Assembly (NCBI RefSeq): GCF_002284575.1
Contig: NZ_NPKJ01000015.1
Location: 1 to 64,000, forward strand
Reading direction: 5' to 3'
Origin: Mesorhizobium temperatum
GTDB lineage: Bacteria; Pseudomonadota; Alphaproteobacteria; Rhizobiales; Rhizobiaceae
Length of the DNA stretch: 64,000 nucleotides
The notes under the pieces were generated by a model. That model did not search any database. It saw only the letters and a list, made by a program, of their open reading frames with translations, and had not been told where the DNA came from. Shown one piece after another: positions 1 through 9,135 of this stretch (within the stretch, counting starts at the first letter, position 1; each line of letters opens with the position of its first letter). Position numbers and translations under genes: made by a program.

Positions 1-450
1 TCGCCCGAAGCCAGGGGCCGCTCCGAGCGGATGTTCTCCACTTTGCAGGATCGGCTGCCTAAGGAACTGGCGCTGGCCGGCATTGCTGATATCCAGGCCG
101 CCAACCGCTTCATCGCACAGACCTATCTGCCGGCTCACAATACCCGCTTCGCCAGGCCGGCCGCGGTCGAAGACAGCGCCTTTGTCGCCGCCGACCCGCA
201 ACAATTGGCTCAGATCCTGTGCATCGAGGAGGAGCGCGTCGTTGCCCGCGACAACACGATCGCCTTCGCGCGGCTGCGATTGCAGCTGCCGCAGAGCCCG
301 ATCCGACATCACTTCGTCAAAGCCACGGTCAAGATCAGGCACTACCCAGATGGCACGCTCGCGGTCTTCCATGGCCCCCGCCGCATTGCTCGATACATGC
401 CTGACGGCGCCGCAATCCAAGAGACCTGCCGCACAGGGCAGGCCGCGTGA
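1..450 (+). CDS. ISNCY-like transposase, C-terminal part (5' end outside window)
   Basis: The reading frame is open from the first base, so the gene begins upstream of the window. The visible 149 residues have the C-terminal features of ISNCY/integrase-core transposases: a S-P-E-A-R-G-R-S-E-R stretch from the end of the DDE catalytic core, then an R-L-P-K-E-L-A-L-A-G-I segment, an A-A-N-R-F helix and a beta-rich tail with a D-G-T-L-A-V motif that usually closes these proteins. The catalytic DDE residues themselves lie off the window, so activity cannot be judged. An internal ATG at position 31 is not the real start. It is followed by 130 bases of non-coding DNA that probably include the element's right end, and then by rmuC. 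Confidence 0.8.
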   Translation, partial: SPEARGRSERMFSTLQDRLPKELALAGIADIQAANRFIAQTYLPAHNTRFARPAAVEDSAFVAADPQQLAQILCIEEERVVARDNTIAFARLRLQLPQSPIRHHFVKATVKIRHYPDGTLAVFHGPRRIARYMPDGAAIQETCRTGQAA

Positions 451-520
451 ACCGCTTCGACGCAAAACTGAAGCGGACAAATGATGTGCTACCAAAACCG
501 GACAACTTGAAAAGCTACCG
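1..520 (+). mobile_element. Right end of an insertion sequence (ISNCY-like), left part outside window
   Basis: The transposase fragment stops at 450. The next bases hold a 7-bp inverted repeat (452-458 with 470-476) and an AC-rich stretch to about 520 that resembles an IS terminus. The matching left inverted repeat is not in the window, so the exact right boundary is a guess. Confidence 0.45.
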
Positions 521-580
521 ACACCGGGGCATTTGCAGCGCCGTTCACGTTTTGATCTGTGCCGTCAGGCCGAATCATCT

Positions 581-1867
581 ATGCTGCCCAATATGAATGA
601 CCTGACCACCATCCTGTCCGAACCAATCGCCCGGCTCGGCGCCACCACGATCACGCTCGGTCACGCACTGGCATTCGGCGCGATCCTGTTTCTGGGCCTG
701 TTCGTGGCGCTCGTCGTCGCGCTCTGGCGCTCGGCCAAGGCGCGTGCGGTGGCTGCCGCCGAAGCCGCCGACCACGCCCGTGACGCGGAGGCGCGGATGG
801 CCGGCATTTTGCAAAGCCAGGCCGAGATGCAGGGCCGCATGGGCGCCATCGCCGAAGTGTTCGGGGCGCGGCAGGCCGAACTCACACAATCGATCGGTCA
901 ACGCCTCGACGCGATGACCGGCCGTCTCGGCCAGACCATGACCGAGCAGACGAAATCGACGCATGAGAGCCTCGCCAGACTGCAGGAGCGGCTGGCGGTC
1001 ATCGATACGGCGCAGGGCAACATCCAGTCACTCGCCGGCCAGGTCGTTCAGCTTCAGGCGATCCTCTCCAACAAGCAGACGCGCGGCGCCTTCGGCCAGT
1101 CGCGCATGGAGGCGATCGTCGCCGACGGCCTGCCGCACGGTGCCTACGAATTCCAGGCGACCTTGTCGAATGGCAGCCGGCCCGACTGCCTGGTGAAGAT
1201 GCCGAATGGCGCGCCCGCACTTGCCATCGACGCCAAGTTTCCGCTGGAAGCCTGGAACGCCATCCGTGCCGCCGAAGGCGTCGATTTGCAGAAGGTCGCA
1301 GCACAAGCGTTTCGGCGCGACATCGAGGTGCACGTCCGCGATATTTCAGAAAAATACCTGATCCAGGGCGAGACGCAGGACACCGCCTTCATGTTCGTGC
1401 CGTCGGAATCGGTGTTCGCGGAGATCCACGAGAATTTCGAGGGGGTTGTCCACAAGGCGCACCGTGCCCGAATCGTCATCGTCTCGCCGTCGCTGCTGAT
1501 GCTGTCGATCCAGGTCATCCAGGCGATCCTCAAGGACGCCCGCATGCGCGAGCAGGCGCATCTGATCCAGGGCGAAGTCATCCGGCTGATGGAGGATGTC
1601 TCGCGCCTCGACGAGCGGGTGCGCAAGCTGCAGAGCCATTTCAGCCAGTCGGCCAAGGATATCGACGATATCCTCGTCTCGACGTCGAAGGTGACCAAGC
1701 GCGGCCAGAAGATCGAGGCGCTGGAGTTCGGCGCGCAGCCGACGGAAGGCGACGCCGGATCGGCCGAGACGACACATGGGGCCGGCGCGAAGGCCGAAGC
1801 GGGTGCGCGCGTCGCCGACTCCAAGACCGGTCAGCTGAGACTAAGGGTCGTCGAAGGCGACGAGTGA
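581..1867 (+). CDS. rmuC: DNA recombination protein RmuC
   Basis: RmuC-family protein of about 428 residues, a membrane-anchored predicted nuclease-fold protein thought to limit DNA rearrangements at inverted repeats. The N-terminus has one transmembrane helix (roughly residues 20-45, rich in A, L, F and V), then a long alanine/glutamine-rich coiled coil, then the conserved RmuC core containing P-D-C-L-V-K-M-P, A-I-D-A-K-F-P and E-K-Y-L motifs of the PD-(D/E)XK-like fold, with a second coiled coil near the C-terminus. The frame is open back to a TTG at 533, but ATG at 581 or 593 places the membrane helix at the normal distance from the start. It stands alone, just downstream of the IS end, and is followed by a convergent gene only 4 bases away. 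Confidence 0.88.
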   Translation: MLPNMNDLTTILSEPIARLGATTITLGHALAFGAILFLGLFVALVVALWRSAKARAVAAAEAADHARDAEARMAGILQSQAEMQGRMGAIAEVFGARQAELTQSIGQRLDAMTGRLGQTMTEQTKSTHESLARLQERLAVIDTAQGNIQSLAGQVVQLQAILSNKQTRGAFGQSRMEAIVADGLPHGAYEFQATLSNGSRPDCLVKMPNGAPALAIDAKFPLEAWNAIRAAEGVDLQKVAAQAFRRDIEVHVRDISEKYLIQGETQDTAFMFVPSESVFAEIHENFEGVVHKAHRARIVIVSPSLLMLSIQVIQAILKDARMREQAHLIQGEVIRLMEDVSRLDERVRKLQSHFSQSAKDIDDILVSTSKVTKRGQKIEALEFGAQPTEGDAGSAETTHGAGAKAEAGARVADSKTGQLRLRVVEGDE

Positions 1868-1871
1868 GAGG

Positions 1872-2276
1872 CTATTGCTCCTCGACGGTCGTCATGCCTT
1901 CGAACTCCGGCAGCCAGTGCAGCGCCGAGCGGTGCCAGATCTGTTTTCTCGGGATCAGTTGTTCGCGCTGCCGCGCCGTGCCGACCCTGATACCGTAGAC
2001 TTTCGGCCCCTCGCCGACCGACGTGGCATAGAGATGCGAACCGCACTCGCCGCAAAAAGCCTGGGCGCGCCTGGCGCCGCTCGCGGCGGTCTTGATGTAG
2101 ATCTTCGGCGTGCCCTTGGTGATCCGGTAGTGATCCTCCGGCGCCGGCACGGTCACCCGAAACGCCGTTCCGGTCAGCTGCTGACAATCGATGCAGTGAC
2201 AAATACTGGTCTTGTCCGGATCGACCTGCGCCTCGTAAGTGATGGCGCCGCAATGGCACCCGCCGTCGATTTTCAT
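1872..2276 (-). CDS. GFA/CENP-V domain protein (zinc-binding, Mss4-like fold)
   Basis: A 134-residue protein that is almost entirely one GFA domain. Zinc-binding cysteines are visible in the order G-G-C-H-C-G (residues 5-10), C-H-C-x-x-C (about 26-31) and C-G-E-C-G (about 95-99), the usual pattern of the glutathione-dependent formaldehyde-activating-enzyme-like family. Family members are often named after S-hydroxymethylglutathione synthase, but most small stand-alone members have no proven reaction, so only the fold is called. It is transcribed towards rmuC and is separated by about 100 bases from the transglutaminase-like gene upstream on the same strand. Confidence 0.85.
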   Translation of the reverse strand: MKIDGGCHCGAITYEAQVDPDKTSICHCIDCQQLTGTAFRVTVPAPEDHYRITKGTPKIYIKTAASGARRAQAFCGECGSHLYATSVGEGPKVYGIRVGTARQREQLIPRKQIWHRSALHWLPEFEGMTTVEEQ

Positions 2277-2375
2277 CTTCGTTCCTCCCTTCAGCCGCGC
2301 CTCGACGCGTTCGAGCTTAACGGCGCAGCCGCCGCAGTTCCACAGGCATTCACAACGCGCGAAGCACCCGGCAGT

Positions 2376-3206
2376 TCAAGGCTGCTGCGTCGACGCCTGT
2401 TCGATGACCTCTTCCGTCCAGACCTTGAAGCCGGCCAGCGTGCCCGGTCCGAAAATATGGGTCAGCGGCACATCGGCCGCGTCGCGGCCGGAAGCGATCA
2501 GGATGCGGCCGATGCGCGGCGCATTGTTGCGCGGATCGAAGGCATGCCAGCGGCCGCCGAGATAGACCTCCATCCAGGCGGCGAAATCCATGTCCGACCA
2601 CGGTTTCGGCAGGCCGATGTCGCTGATGTAGCCGGTGCAGTAGCGCGTCGGGATGTTCAAGGCGCGACAGAAGGCGACAGCGAGATGGGCGAAGTCGCGA
2701 CAGACGCCGCTTTGCTCACGATAGGCCTCTGCCGCCGTGCGCGTCGGCCGCGCATTGCCGTAATTGAAAATAATGTGGTTGTGGACGAAATCGCAGACCG
2801 CCTGCACGCGTGGAATGCCGAGCGGTGTGTGGCCGAACAGCCGCCACGCCTCGCTCGCCAGCACGTCGCTCTCGCAATAGCGGCTGGGCAGCAGGAACAG
2901 CAGCGTGTCGGACGGCAACTCGCGCACCTCGTGCTGCCACGCCACCAGATCGCCGATCTCGAAGCTTCCGGGATCGCGGATCACCGCGTCCGTGCCGAAG
3001 GTAAAGCGCCCGGGCGGGGCGACAAGACGGTTGCACCAATTGCCGAAACTGTCGCGGTAGCTCTCGATCGGCACCGGTGGGTTCGAGGTCAGGAAATCCG
3101 GCCGATCGAGATCGGACGCGCGGGAATAGTGGACGTTGAGCATCGCGATCAACGGCGTTTCCTGCGGAAAATCGAAGCTCATCTCGCAGCCGATATGGAT
3201 TCGCAT
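2376..3206 (-). CDS. Transglutaminase-like cysteine peptidase-fold protein
   Basis: A 276-residue protein with an N-terminal beta-rich bacterial transglutaminase N-domain (residues about 1-125) followed by a transglutaminase-like core. The catalytic cysteine is in S-G-V-C-R-D-F-A-H and the catalytic aspartate in W-H-A-F-D-P-R-N-N. The motif that normally supplies the histidine (H-A-W) reads F-A-A-W here, so the classical Cys-His-Asp triad seems incomplete. The C-terminus has the F-G-P-x-x-L ... V-W-T-E-E-V ending common in this subfamily. Such proteins are thought to act as proteases or amidases rather than protein cross-linkers. The gene is monocistronic or loosely coupled to the GFA gene downstream. 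Substrate unknown. Confidence 0.8.
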   Translation of the reverse strand: MRIHIGCEMSFDFPQETPLIAMLNVHYSRASDLDRPDFLTSNPPVPIESYRDSFGNWCNRLVAPPGRFTFGTDAVIRDPGSFEIGDLVAWQHEVRELPSDTLLFLLPSRYCESDVLASEAWRLFGHTPLGIPRVQAVCDFVHNHIIFNYGNARPTRTAAEAYREQSGVCRDFAHLAVAFCRALNIPTRYCTGYISDIGLPKPWSDMDFAAWMEVYLGGRWHAFDPRNNAPRIGRILIASGRDAADVPLTHIFGPGTLAGFKVWTEEVIEQASTQQP

Positions 3207-3419
3207 TGTCGTCCTGACCGGCCTGCCGGATCATCACCCGGCGAAGGCACGGGCTGTTGCTGCAGTGCAAAAAAGATCATCGCACGGACCAGCGCGGTTT
3301 ACGAGCGAATTAGAAACGGTTGACGGCCGCCGGCTGACGCAGGCGCGCCAGATTATGCCTCTTGCGGTCGGACGTTTCTCTTGGTTCATTTCGCTTGCCA
3401 CAATCGGAGGAAACGAATC

Positions 3420-3545
3420 ATGGCTAAAGGTGCGATGAAGGCGGGCAAAGAAGCCCGCAAGCCGAAGAAGGACGCAAAGAAACCCGCCGCTGCCCCGACC
3501 CTGAAAGCGCCGCCCGTCAAGGCGACCAAACTCAAGGACAAGTAA
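3420..3545 (+). CDS. Small lysine/alanine-rich basic protein, 41 residues
   Basis: An ATG preceded at good distance by a strong GGAGG ribosome-binding site opens a 41-codon frame ending in TAA. The product starts M-A-K-G-A-M-K-A-G-K and is about one third lysine plus arginine, with the rest mostly Ala and Pro, so it is probably disordered and nucleic-acid-binding. Protein-coding status is supported by the ribosome-binding site, the codon choice typical of the surrounding genes and a strong hairpin 30 bases after the stop. No family can be named with certainty. Confidence 0.7.
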   Translation: MAKGAMKAGKEARKPKKDAKKPAAAPTLKAPPVKATKLKDK

Positions 3546-3574
3546 AGCCTCGGCGTTTCGGCGCAAGGTCATGA

Positions 3575-3630
3575 CCGGCGGCATTTCAGGACCAATCGAC
3601 ATCCAGCGATTGGTCCTGAAATGCCGTCGG
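3575..3630. repeat. Near-perfect 24-bp inverted repeat (hairpin)
   Basis: Arms 3579-3598 and 3607-3626 are exact reverse complements (20 bp) around the 8-base loop acatccag. Four further pairs, one of them G-U, extend the stem outward. It begins 29 bases after the small basic protein gene and lies 105 bases before sugE. No T-run follows, so it may be a mobile palindrome or a bidirectional barrier rather than a textbook terminator. Confidence 0.85.
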
Positions 3631-3735
3631 CGCTGCTGTTGATTGGGCACCCGAAATTTCTAAATCAATGCAGCGAAGACGACTTCGCGCTTTCCAAAAA
3701 GACCGGGACGACCCGCAATCCAATGGAGCGTTCCG

Positions 3736-4050
3736 ATGTCGTGGATTCTTCTCTTCTTCGCTGGCCTGTTCGAGATCGGCTGGGCGATCGGCCTCAAATA
3801 CACTGATGGCTTTTCGAAGCCGCTGCCGACTGTCCTGACGGTTGTCTCGATGGTCGTCAGTCTCGCCTTGCTCGGATTGGCACTGGAGACGCTGCCGGTC
3901 GGCACGGCCTATGCTGTGTGGACCGGCATCGGCACCGTCGGCACGGCGCTGCTTGGCATCTGGCTGCTCGGCGAGCCTGCGACCGCGATAAGGCTGGCCT
4001 GCATCGCGCTCATCGTCTGCGGCATCATGGGATTGAAACTCGCGGCCTAG
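3736..4050 (+). CDS. sugE: SMR-family exporter SugE/Gdx (guanidinium/quaternary ammonium)
   Basis: A 104-residue four-helix small multidrug resistance protein of the inner membrane. The essential membrane glutamate is at residue 13 in the L-F-E-I-G-W motif, followed by K-Y-T-D-G-F, which marks the SugE/Gdx branch rather than EmrE (which has Y-L-A-I-L at the corresponding place). Helices lie at about 2-20, 30-50, 58-78 and 84-102. Characterised members of this branch exchange guanidinium for protons and pass some small quaternary ammonium ions. No guanidine riboswitch could be recognised upstream. The gene is followed by a good intrinsic-type hairpin. Confidence 0.9.
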   Translation: MSWILLFFAGLFEIGWAIGLKYTDGFSKPLPTVLTVVSMVVSLALLGLALETLPVGTAYAVWTGIGTVGTALLGIWLLGEPATAIRLACIALIVCGIMGLKLAA

Positions 4051-4081
4051 TTTTGCAGCAAGGCCGCAGCACAAACGCCTT

Positions 4082-4105
4082 CAGGGCCGCTGCAAGGCGG
4101 CCCTG
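4082..4105 (+). terminator. Intrinsic terminator-like hairpin after sugE
   Basis: A perfect 9-bp GC-rich stem (cagggccgc with gcggccctg) around the loop tgcaag is followed by aatttgatt. It sits between convergent sugE and the DUF6481 gene and may serve both strands. Confidence 0.7.
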
Positions 4106-4137
4106 AATTTGATTGGTGAAATCGCGCTGTAAGAGCG

Positions 4138-4572
4138 CTAGCGAGCGGAAAAGCCCGGAGGCGTCCTGCCGGTGCGCTGCTTGCGCGCCGCATAGCGCGC
4201 GTCGCGCTTGGCCTTGCGCTCGGCCTCGTCGGCAAGCAAACGAGCGATGCGCTCGTTCTCTTCGGCTTCCCGGATCTTCGCTTCCGCCTGCGCCGCTTCT
4301 TCCGCAGCAATCCGCGCTGCTTCGGCAGCAGCTTCGCGCTCGGCCTTTTCGGCCGCTTCGCGCGCCAGCTTTTCCTGCTTCAGCTTGGCCTTTTCGGCCT
4401 CGCGTATCGCACGAGCTTCGAGGATTGCCTTGCGTTCGGCCTGTCGTGCCAGCACCGCTGGATCGTCTGCTGCCGGCTTTGCCTTGAAGCGCTCGAGAAG
4501 CGCCTTCTTTGCCTCGTTCGCGGCATTGCGCCGCTCGAAAACGTCTTTTTCCCTATAGATAGCCAAGTCCAC
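4138..4572 (-). CDS. DUF6481 family protein, charged coiled coil
   Basis: A 144-residue protein made almost wholly of Ala, Glu, Lys and Arg. After a short conserved start (I-Y-R-E-K-D ... R-x-N-A-A-N-E-A-K-K-A-L-L-E-R-F) the rest is a single long heptad-rich helix to a basic tail (R-T-G-R-T-P-P-G-F). This pattern matches DUF6481 proteins common in Rhizobiales, whose function is not known. The extreme composition makes it highly charged and probably cytosolic. The start is either GTG at 4572 or the TTG two codons later, since the AGGGAAG Shine-Dalgarno-like sequence is very close to the GTG. Confidence 0.7.
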   Translation of the reverse strand: MDLAIYREKDVFERRNAANEAKKALLERFKAKPAADDPAVLARQAERKAILEARAIREAEKAKLKQEKLAREAAEKAEREAAAEAARIAAEEAAQAEAKIREAEENERIARLLADEAERKAKRDARYAARKQRTGRTPPGFSAR

Positions 4573-4794
4573 TTCCCTGGAGTCAATTTGCGAGGCTTAC
4601 ATACGCGTGAAAACCCAGAGTTCAAGCGCCAAAACGGTATGCCAGCCATGAAATTCTGAGCTGTTGCAGCCGGGAGACGCCTTTTCGGCTGAATTCGGCT
4701 GAAACGGACATGCACTGTTCACCATCCGGCCCTCTGGCGGCGCGGCGGACTGGTCGCTACCTGTAGCGCGAAAAACAAAACGCCAGGATGACAG

Positions 4795-5859
4795 ATGATG
4801 GAACTCGGTCTCTACACCTTCGCCGACGTCAGCCCGGAGCCGGGTCCCGGTGCCATCGGTGCGCATGAGCGGCTGCGCAACCTGATCGAGGAGATCGAGC
4901 TGGCCGACCAGGTCGGCCTCGACGTGTTTGGACTGGGCGAGCATCACCGTCCCGATTATGCGGCTTCAGCGCCGGTCGTGGCCCTGGCCGCAGCGGCCGA
5001 ACGCACCAGGCGTATAAAGCTGACCAGCGCGGTCACCGTGCTTTCCTCCGACGATCCGGTTCGCGTCTTCCAGCAGTTCGCGACGCTCGACCTTCTATCC
5101 AGCGGCCGGGCCGAGATCATGGCTGGACGCGGCTCGTTCATCGAATCCTTTCCGCTGTTCGGCTACAATCTCGAAGACTATGACGAGCTCTTTGCCGAAA
5201 AGCTCGACCTGCTGCTTGCCATTCGCGATCATGTCAAGGTGACTTGGTCGGGCAGACTGCGCGCTCCGATCAACGATCGCGGCGTCTACCCCCGCCCGTT
5301 CCAGGATAGATTGCCGATCTGGATCGCGATTGGCGGCACGCCGCAGTCCGCCGCGCGGGCCGGCGCACTCGGCCTGCCGCTGGCGCTGGCTATCATCGGC
5401 GGCGAGCCGGCGCGGTTCGCGCCGCTGTTCGACATCTACAGGGAGGCGGCCAAACGGGCGGGCAACGATCCGGCTGATCTCGCCACCAGCCTCAATGTCC
5501 ACGGGTTCATCGCCGAGACCACCGACCAGGCGGCTGACGATTTTTATGGGCCGCAGGCCGAGGTGATGAACCGCATCGGCCGCGAGCGCGGCTGGGGCCC
5601 GACGTCGAGAGCACATTTCGACCAGTCGCGCGGCCCGAACGGCGCGCTGTTCGTCGGCAATCCAGAACAGGTGGCCGAAAAGATCGTTGCCCAGCACAGG
5701 ATATTCGGCAACGACCGCTTCCTGCTGCAAATGGCGATCGGCACCATGGCGCACGCCAAGGTCATGAAGGCGATCGAACTCTACGGCACCAAGGTGGCGC
5801 CAATCGTGCGCAAGGAAACGGCGAAGGCCATTCCCGCCGTGGCTGCGCCAGCCGCCTGA
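4795..5859 (+). CDS. LLM-class flavin-dependent oxidoreductase
   Basis: A 354-residue bacterial-luciferase-like (TIM barrel) protein. It begins with E-L-G-L-Y-T-F-A-D and carries the family's G-L-G-E-H-H-R motif near residue 50, the [11 protein letters not shown] strand near 80 and the [11 protein letters not shown] substrate/flavin segment near 105. These enzymes use FMNH2 or F420 and often oxidise small organic or sulfur compounds; this one resembles the subgroup of putative monooxygenases of unknown substrate. Two adjacent ATG codons (4795, 4798) are both plausible. It stands alone, flanked by about 220 and 180 bases of non-coding DNA. Confidence 0.85.
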   Translation: MMELGLYTFADVSPEPGPGAIGAHERLRNLIEEIELADQVGLDVFGLGEHHRPDYAASAPVVALAAAAERTRRIKLTSAVTVLSSDDPVRVFQQFATLDLLSSGRAEIMAGRGSFIESFPLFGYNLEDYDELFAEKLDLLLAIRDHVKVTWSGRLRAPINDRGVYPRPFQDRLPIWIAIGGTPQSAARAGALGLPLALAIIGGEPARFAPLFDIYREAAKRAGNDPADLATSLNVHGFIAETTDQAADDFYGPQAEVMNRIGRERGWGPTSRAHFDQSRGPNGALFVGNPEQVAEKIVAQHRIFGNDRFLLQMAIGTMAHAKVMKAIELYGTKVAPIVRKETAKAIPAVAAPAA

Positions 5860-5923
5860 TTCGCCGGCAAGATCGTATTAGGGCCAAGGCCGTCAACGCC
5901 GGCTGATGCGTAGATTCAAAAGT

Positions 5924-5969
5924 GTTAGAGCGTACTTTGTGCGTCCAAGTGGACGCACGTCGCTCTAAC
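5924..5969. repeat. Rhizobial double-hairpin repeat (GAGCG / GCGTCC type)
   Basis: The outer arms gttagagcg (5924-5932) and cgctctaac (5961-5969) and the inner arms gtgcgtcc (5939-5946) and ggacgcac (5951-5958, loop aagt) form a nested cruciform. The same architecture with related bases occurs at 60749-60791 in the opposite orientation, so this is a dispersed repeat family. Confidence 0.75.
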
Positions 5970-6040
5970 GGAACTTTGAAGCCGCAAAGGCGTTTCCGCC
6001 AACAGCGTACACCAATCGCAGTGTGCCGCCGAGGGCCAGA

Positions 6041-7234
6041 ATGGAAGCCGAACCCGCCGCTTCGGGCGCCGCAGAGAGCCCGGATCCGCGCGTCGAGGCG
6101 CGTGCGGACATGCACCTGATGCGTTCGCTGCTCGTCGGCATCTTCATCCTTATGGCGATCTACGCGCTCTCCTTCGCCCGTGCCTTCTTCATGCCGGTCA
6201 TCCTGGCTTTCCTGCTGGCGCTGACGCTGACGCCGATCGTCCGCTTCCTGCGCAAACACGGCATGCCCGATGTGATATCGGCGACACTGCTGGTGATGCT
6301 GTCGGTCAGCATCCTTGCCGTGGCCGGCTATCTGCTCAGCGGCCCGGTCATCGACCTCATCAATAACACCTCGGTGATTGGCCAGCAGCTGACCGAACGT
6401 CTCGCGCAACTGCGGCGTCCTTTCGAAAGGATCATGGAGATTTCGCGGCAGATAGAGGGACTGACGCAGACCTCCCAAGGGCCGGGCGTCCAGAGGGTAG
6501 CCATGGCGCAATCCGGCCTTCTCCCACAAGCCGCCAGCAATTTGCTGTCGGCGGGCACCAGCCTCATCATCGTCTTCGTCCTGTCGCTGTTCCTGCTCGC
6601 CTCCGGCACGATGTTCTATGAGAAGATCGTCGAATCCTTCCCCAGTCTCAGCGAAAAGAAGCGGGCACTGCGCGTCGTCTATGACGTCGAACGTGAAATC
6701 TCGCACTACCTGCTTACCGTCGCCGTCATCAATACATGCCTGGGCGTGGTCATCGGACTCGGCCTCTGGGCACTCGGCATGCCCAACCCGCAGGTCTGGG
6801 GCGCAGCAGCGGCTCTGCTCAATTTCCTGCCCTATATCGGGGCGCTGATTACGATCACGCTTGTTACGATCATCGCGCTGATCAGCTTCGACAGCATCTC
6901 CTACGCGCTGCTGGCGCCGGCCTTCGTGCTGTTGTGCGATACCGTCGAAGGCCAATTTGTGACGCCGACGGTGGTCGGCCGGCGCCTAGAGATCAACGCC
7001 GTGGCGATCCTCATCGCCATTGCCTTCTGGTCCTGGCTGTGGGGTTTCGTCGGCGCGCTGATGGCGGTGCCGCTGCTGGTCGTCATCAAGGTGTTCTGCG
7101 ATCATTTCGGCGGCCTCAGCCACGTCGGCAATTTCCTGGCGGCGCAGCATGCGGCGGTTGAAGAAGAACTCATCGAGGAGATGGACAGCGCTGCAGCGCA
7201 AACCGGCGCGCGGCGTTTGCGGCGCCCGGATTGA
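6041..7234 (+). CDS. AI-2E family transporter (PerM/TqsA-like permease)
   Basis: A 397-residue inner-membrane protein of the AI-2 exporter superfamily. Two N-terminal helices ([11 protein letters not shown] ... and [17 protein letters not shown]) are followed by a third, a long soluble segment containing the usual L-R-R-P-F-E-R region, and then a cluster of five helices with the conserved [16 protein letters not shown] and [14 protein letters not shown] motifs. Family members act in export of signals or solutes, or in Na+/H+ exchange, so the substrate cannot be named. The frame is open from GTG 6023, but ATG 6041 is preferred. Confidence 0.85.
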   Translation: MEAEPAASGAAESPDPRVEARADMHLMRSLLVGIFILMAIYALSFARAFFMPVILAFLLALTLTPIVRFLRKHGMPDVISATLLVMLSVSILAVAGYLLSGPVIDLINNTSVIGQQLTERLAQLRRPFERIMEISRQIEGLTQTSQGPGVQRVAMAQSGLLPQAASNLLSAGTSLIIVFVLSLFLLASGTMFYEKIVESFPSLSEKKRALRVVYDVEREISHYLLTVAVINTCLGVVIGLGLWALGMPNPQVWGAAAALLNFLPYIGALITITLVTIIALISFDSISYALLAPAFVLLCDTVEGQFVTPTVVGRRLEINAVAILIAIAFWSWLWGFVGALMAVPLLVVIKVFCDHFGGLSHVGNFLAAQHAAVEEELIEEMDSAAAQTGARRLRRPD

Positions 7235-7272
7235 ATGCCTATATCGAGCCGGTCAAAGCCGGGCTCCCTTCC

Positions 7273-8100
7273 ATGACCGAGATCTCCTTCGACATCGACG
7301 CCTATTTCGCCCGCATCGGATACACCGGCTTGAGGGACACTTCGCTGGAAACGCTGAAGTCGCTCCACCTCTTACACCCGCAGGCAATCCCGTTCGAAAA
7401 TCTCGATCCGTTTCTAGGCCACCCGGTTCGTCTCGATCTCGCCTCGCTGCAGGAAAAGATCGTCGCTCGGGGTCGCGGCGGCTATTGCTTCGAGCACAAT
7501 CTCATTTTCATGCATGTGCTGAAGGAGCTTGGCTTCGCCGTCAGCGGCCTTGCTGCACGCGTTCTTTGGGGCCAGCCCGATGATGCCATAACCGCACGGA
7601 GCCATATGTTGGTGCGCGTCGAACTCGACGGCCGAACCTATATCGCCGATGTCGGCTTCGGCGGGCTGACGCTGACAGCGCCGCTCCTGCTTCGACCGGG
7701 TCTTGAGCAAAAGACCCCACACGAGACATTCCGCATGGTTGCGACAGGCGATCATTTTCGGCTGCAGGCCAATGTCGGCGGCGACTGGCGGACAATTTAC
7801 CGCTTCGACATGCAGCAGAACTATGAGGTCGACTATTCGGTCAGCAACCATTTCCTGTCGACCCACCCAACCTCGCACTTCCTTTCCTCCGTAATCGCGG
7901 CACGAGCCTTGCCGGGCCGCCGTTATGCGCTCCGCAACAACCGGCTGTCGACGCATCATCTCGGCGGCCGTACCGAGCAGATCGAGATAGGGACAGCCGC
8001 CGAACTCGCCGACGTGCTGGAAGGCCCGCTCGAAATCGCCATTCCCGACCGTGCAGCCTTCGAGGCCATAGCGCGACAGAAGAAAATCCTGGAGGCCTAA
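7273..8100 (+). CDS. nat: Arylamine N-acetyltransferase
   Basis: A 275-residue NAT family enzyme that transfers acetyl from acetyl-CoA to arylamines or arylhydrazines. The full catalytic triad is present: Cys72 in R-G-G-Y-C-F-E-H-N, His111 in R-S-H-M-L-V and Asp126 in I-A-D-V-G-F-G-G. The P-F-E-N-L motif near residue 40 is also typical. An in-frame TTG at 7231 overlaps the end of the AI-2E gene, but ATG 7273 gives the normal family length and N-terminus. The next gene, a flavin monooxygenase-like protein, begins 6 bases after the stop, so the two are probably cotranscribed. Confidence 0.9.
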   Translation: MTEISFDIDAYFARIGYTGLRDTSLETLKSLHLLHPQAIPFENLDPFLGHPVRLDLASLQEKIVARGRGGYCFEHNLIFMHVLKELGFAVSGLAARVLWGQPDDAITARSHMLVRVELDGRTYIADVGFGGLTLTAPLLLRPGLEQKTPHETFRMVATGDHFRLQANVGGDWRTIYRFDMQQNYEVDYSVSNHFLSTHPTSHFLSSVIAARALPGRRYALRNNRLSTHHLGGRTEQIEIGTAAELADVLEGPLEIAIPDRAAFEAIARQKKILEA

Positions 8101-8106
8101 GACGCC

Positions 8107-9108
<1,002 letters not shown>

Positions 9109-9135
9109 CATTCTTTCCGAGATTGCGAAGGCGCC

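Noticed and set aside
1875..3323. Plus-strand frame of 482 codons
   Set aside because: Antisense shadow of the GFA and transglutaminase-like genes; composition is arginine-rich as expected for shadows.
3631..3735. Guanidine riboswitch before sugE
   Set aside because: No recognisable riboswitch fold or conserved loops; only the unrelated hairpin at 3575-3630.
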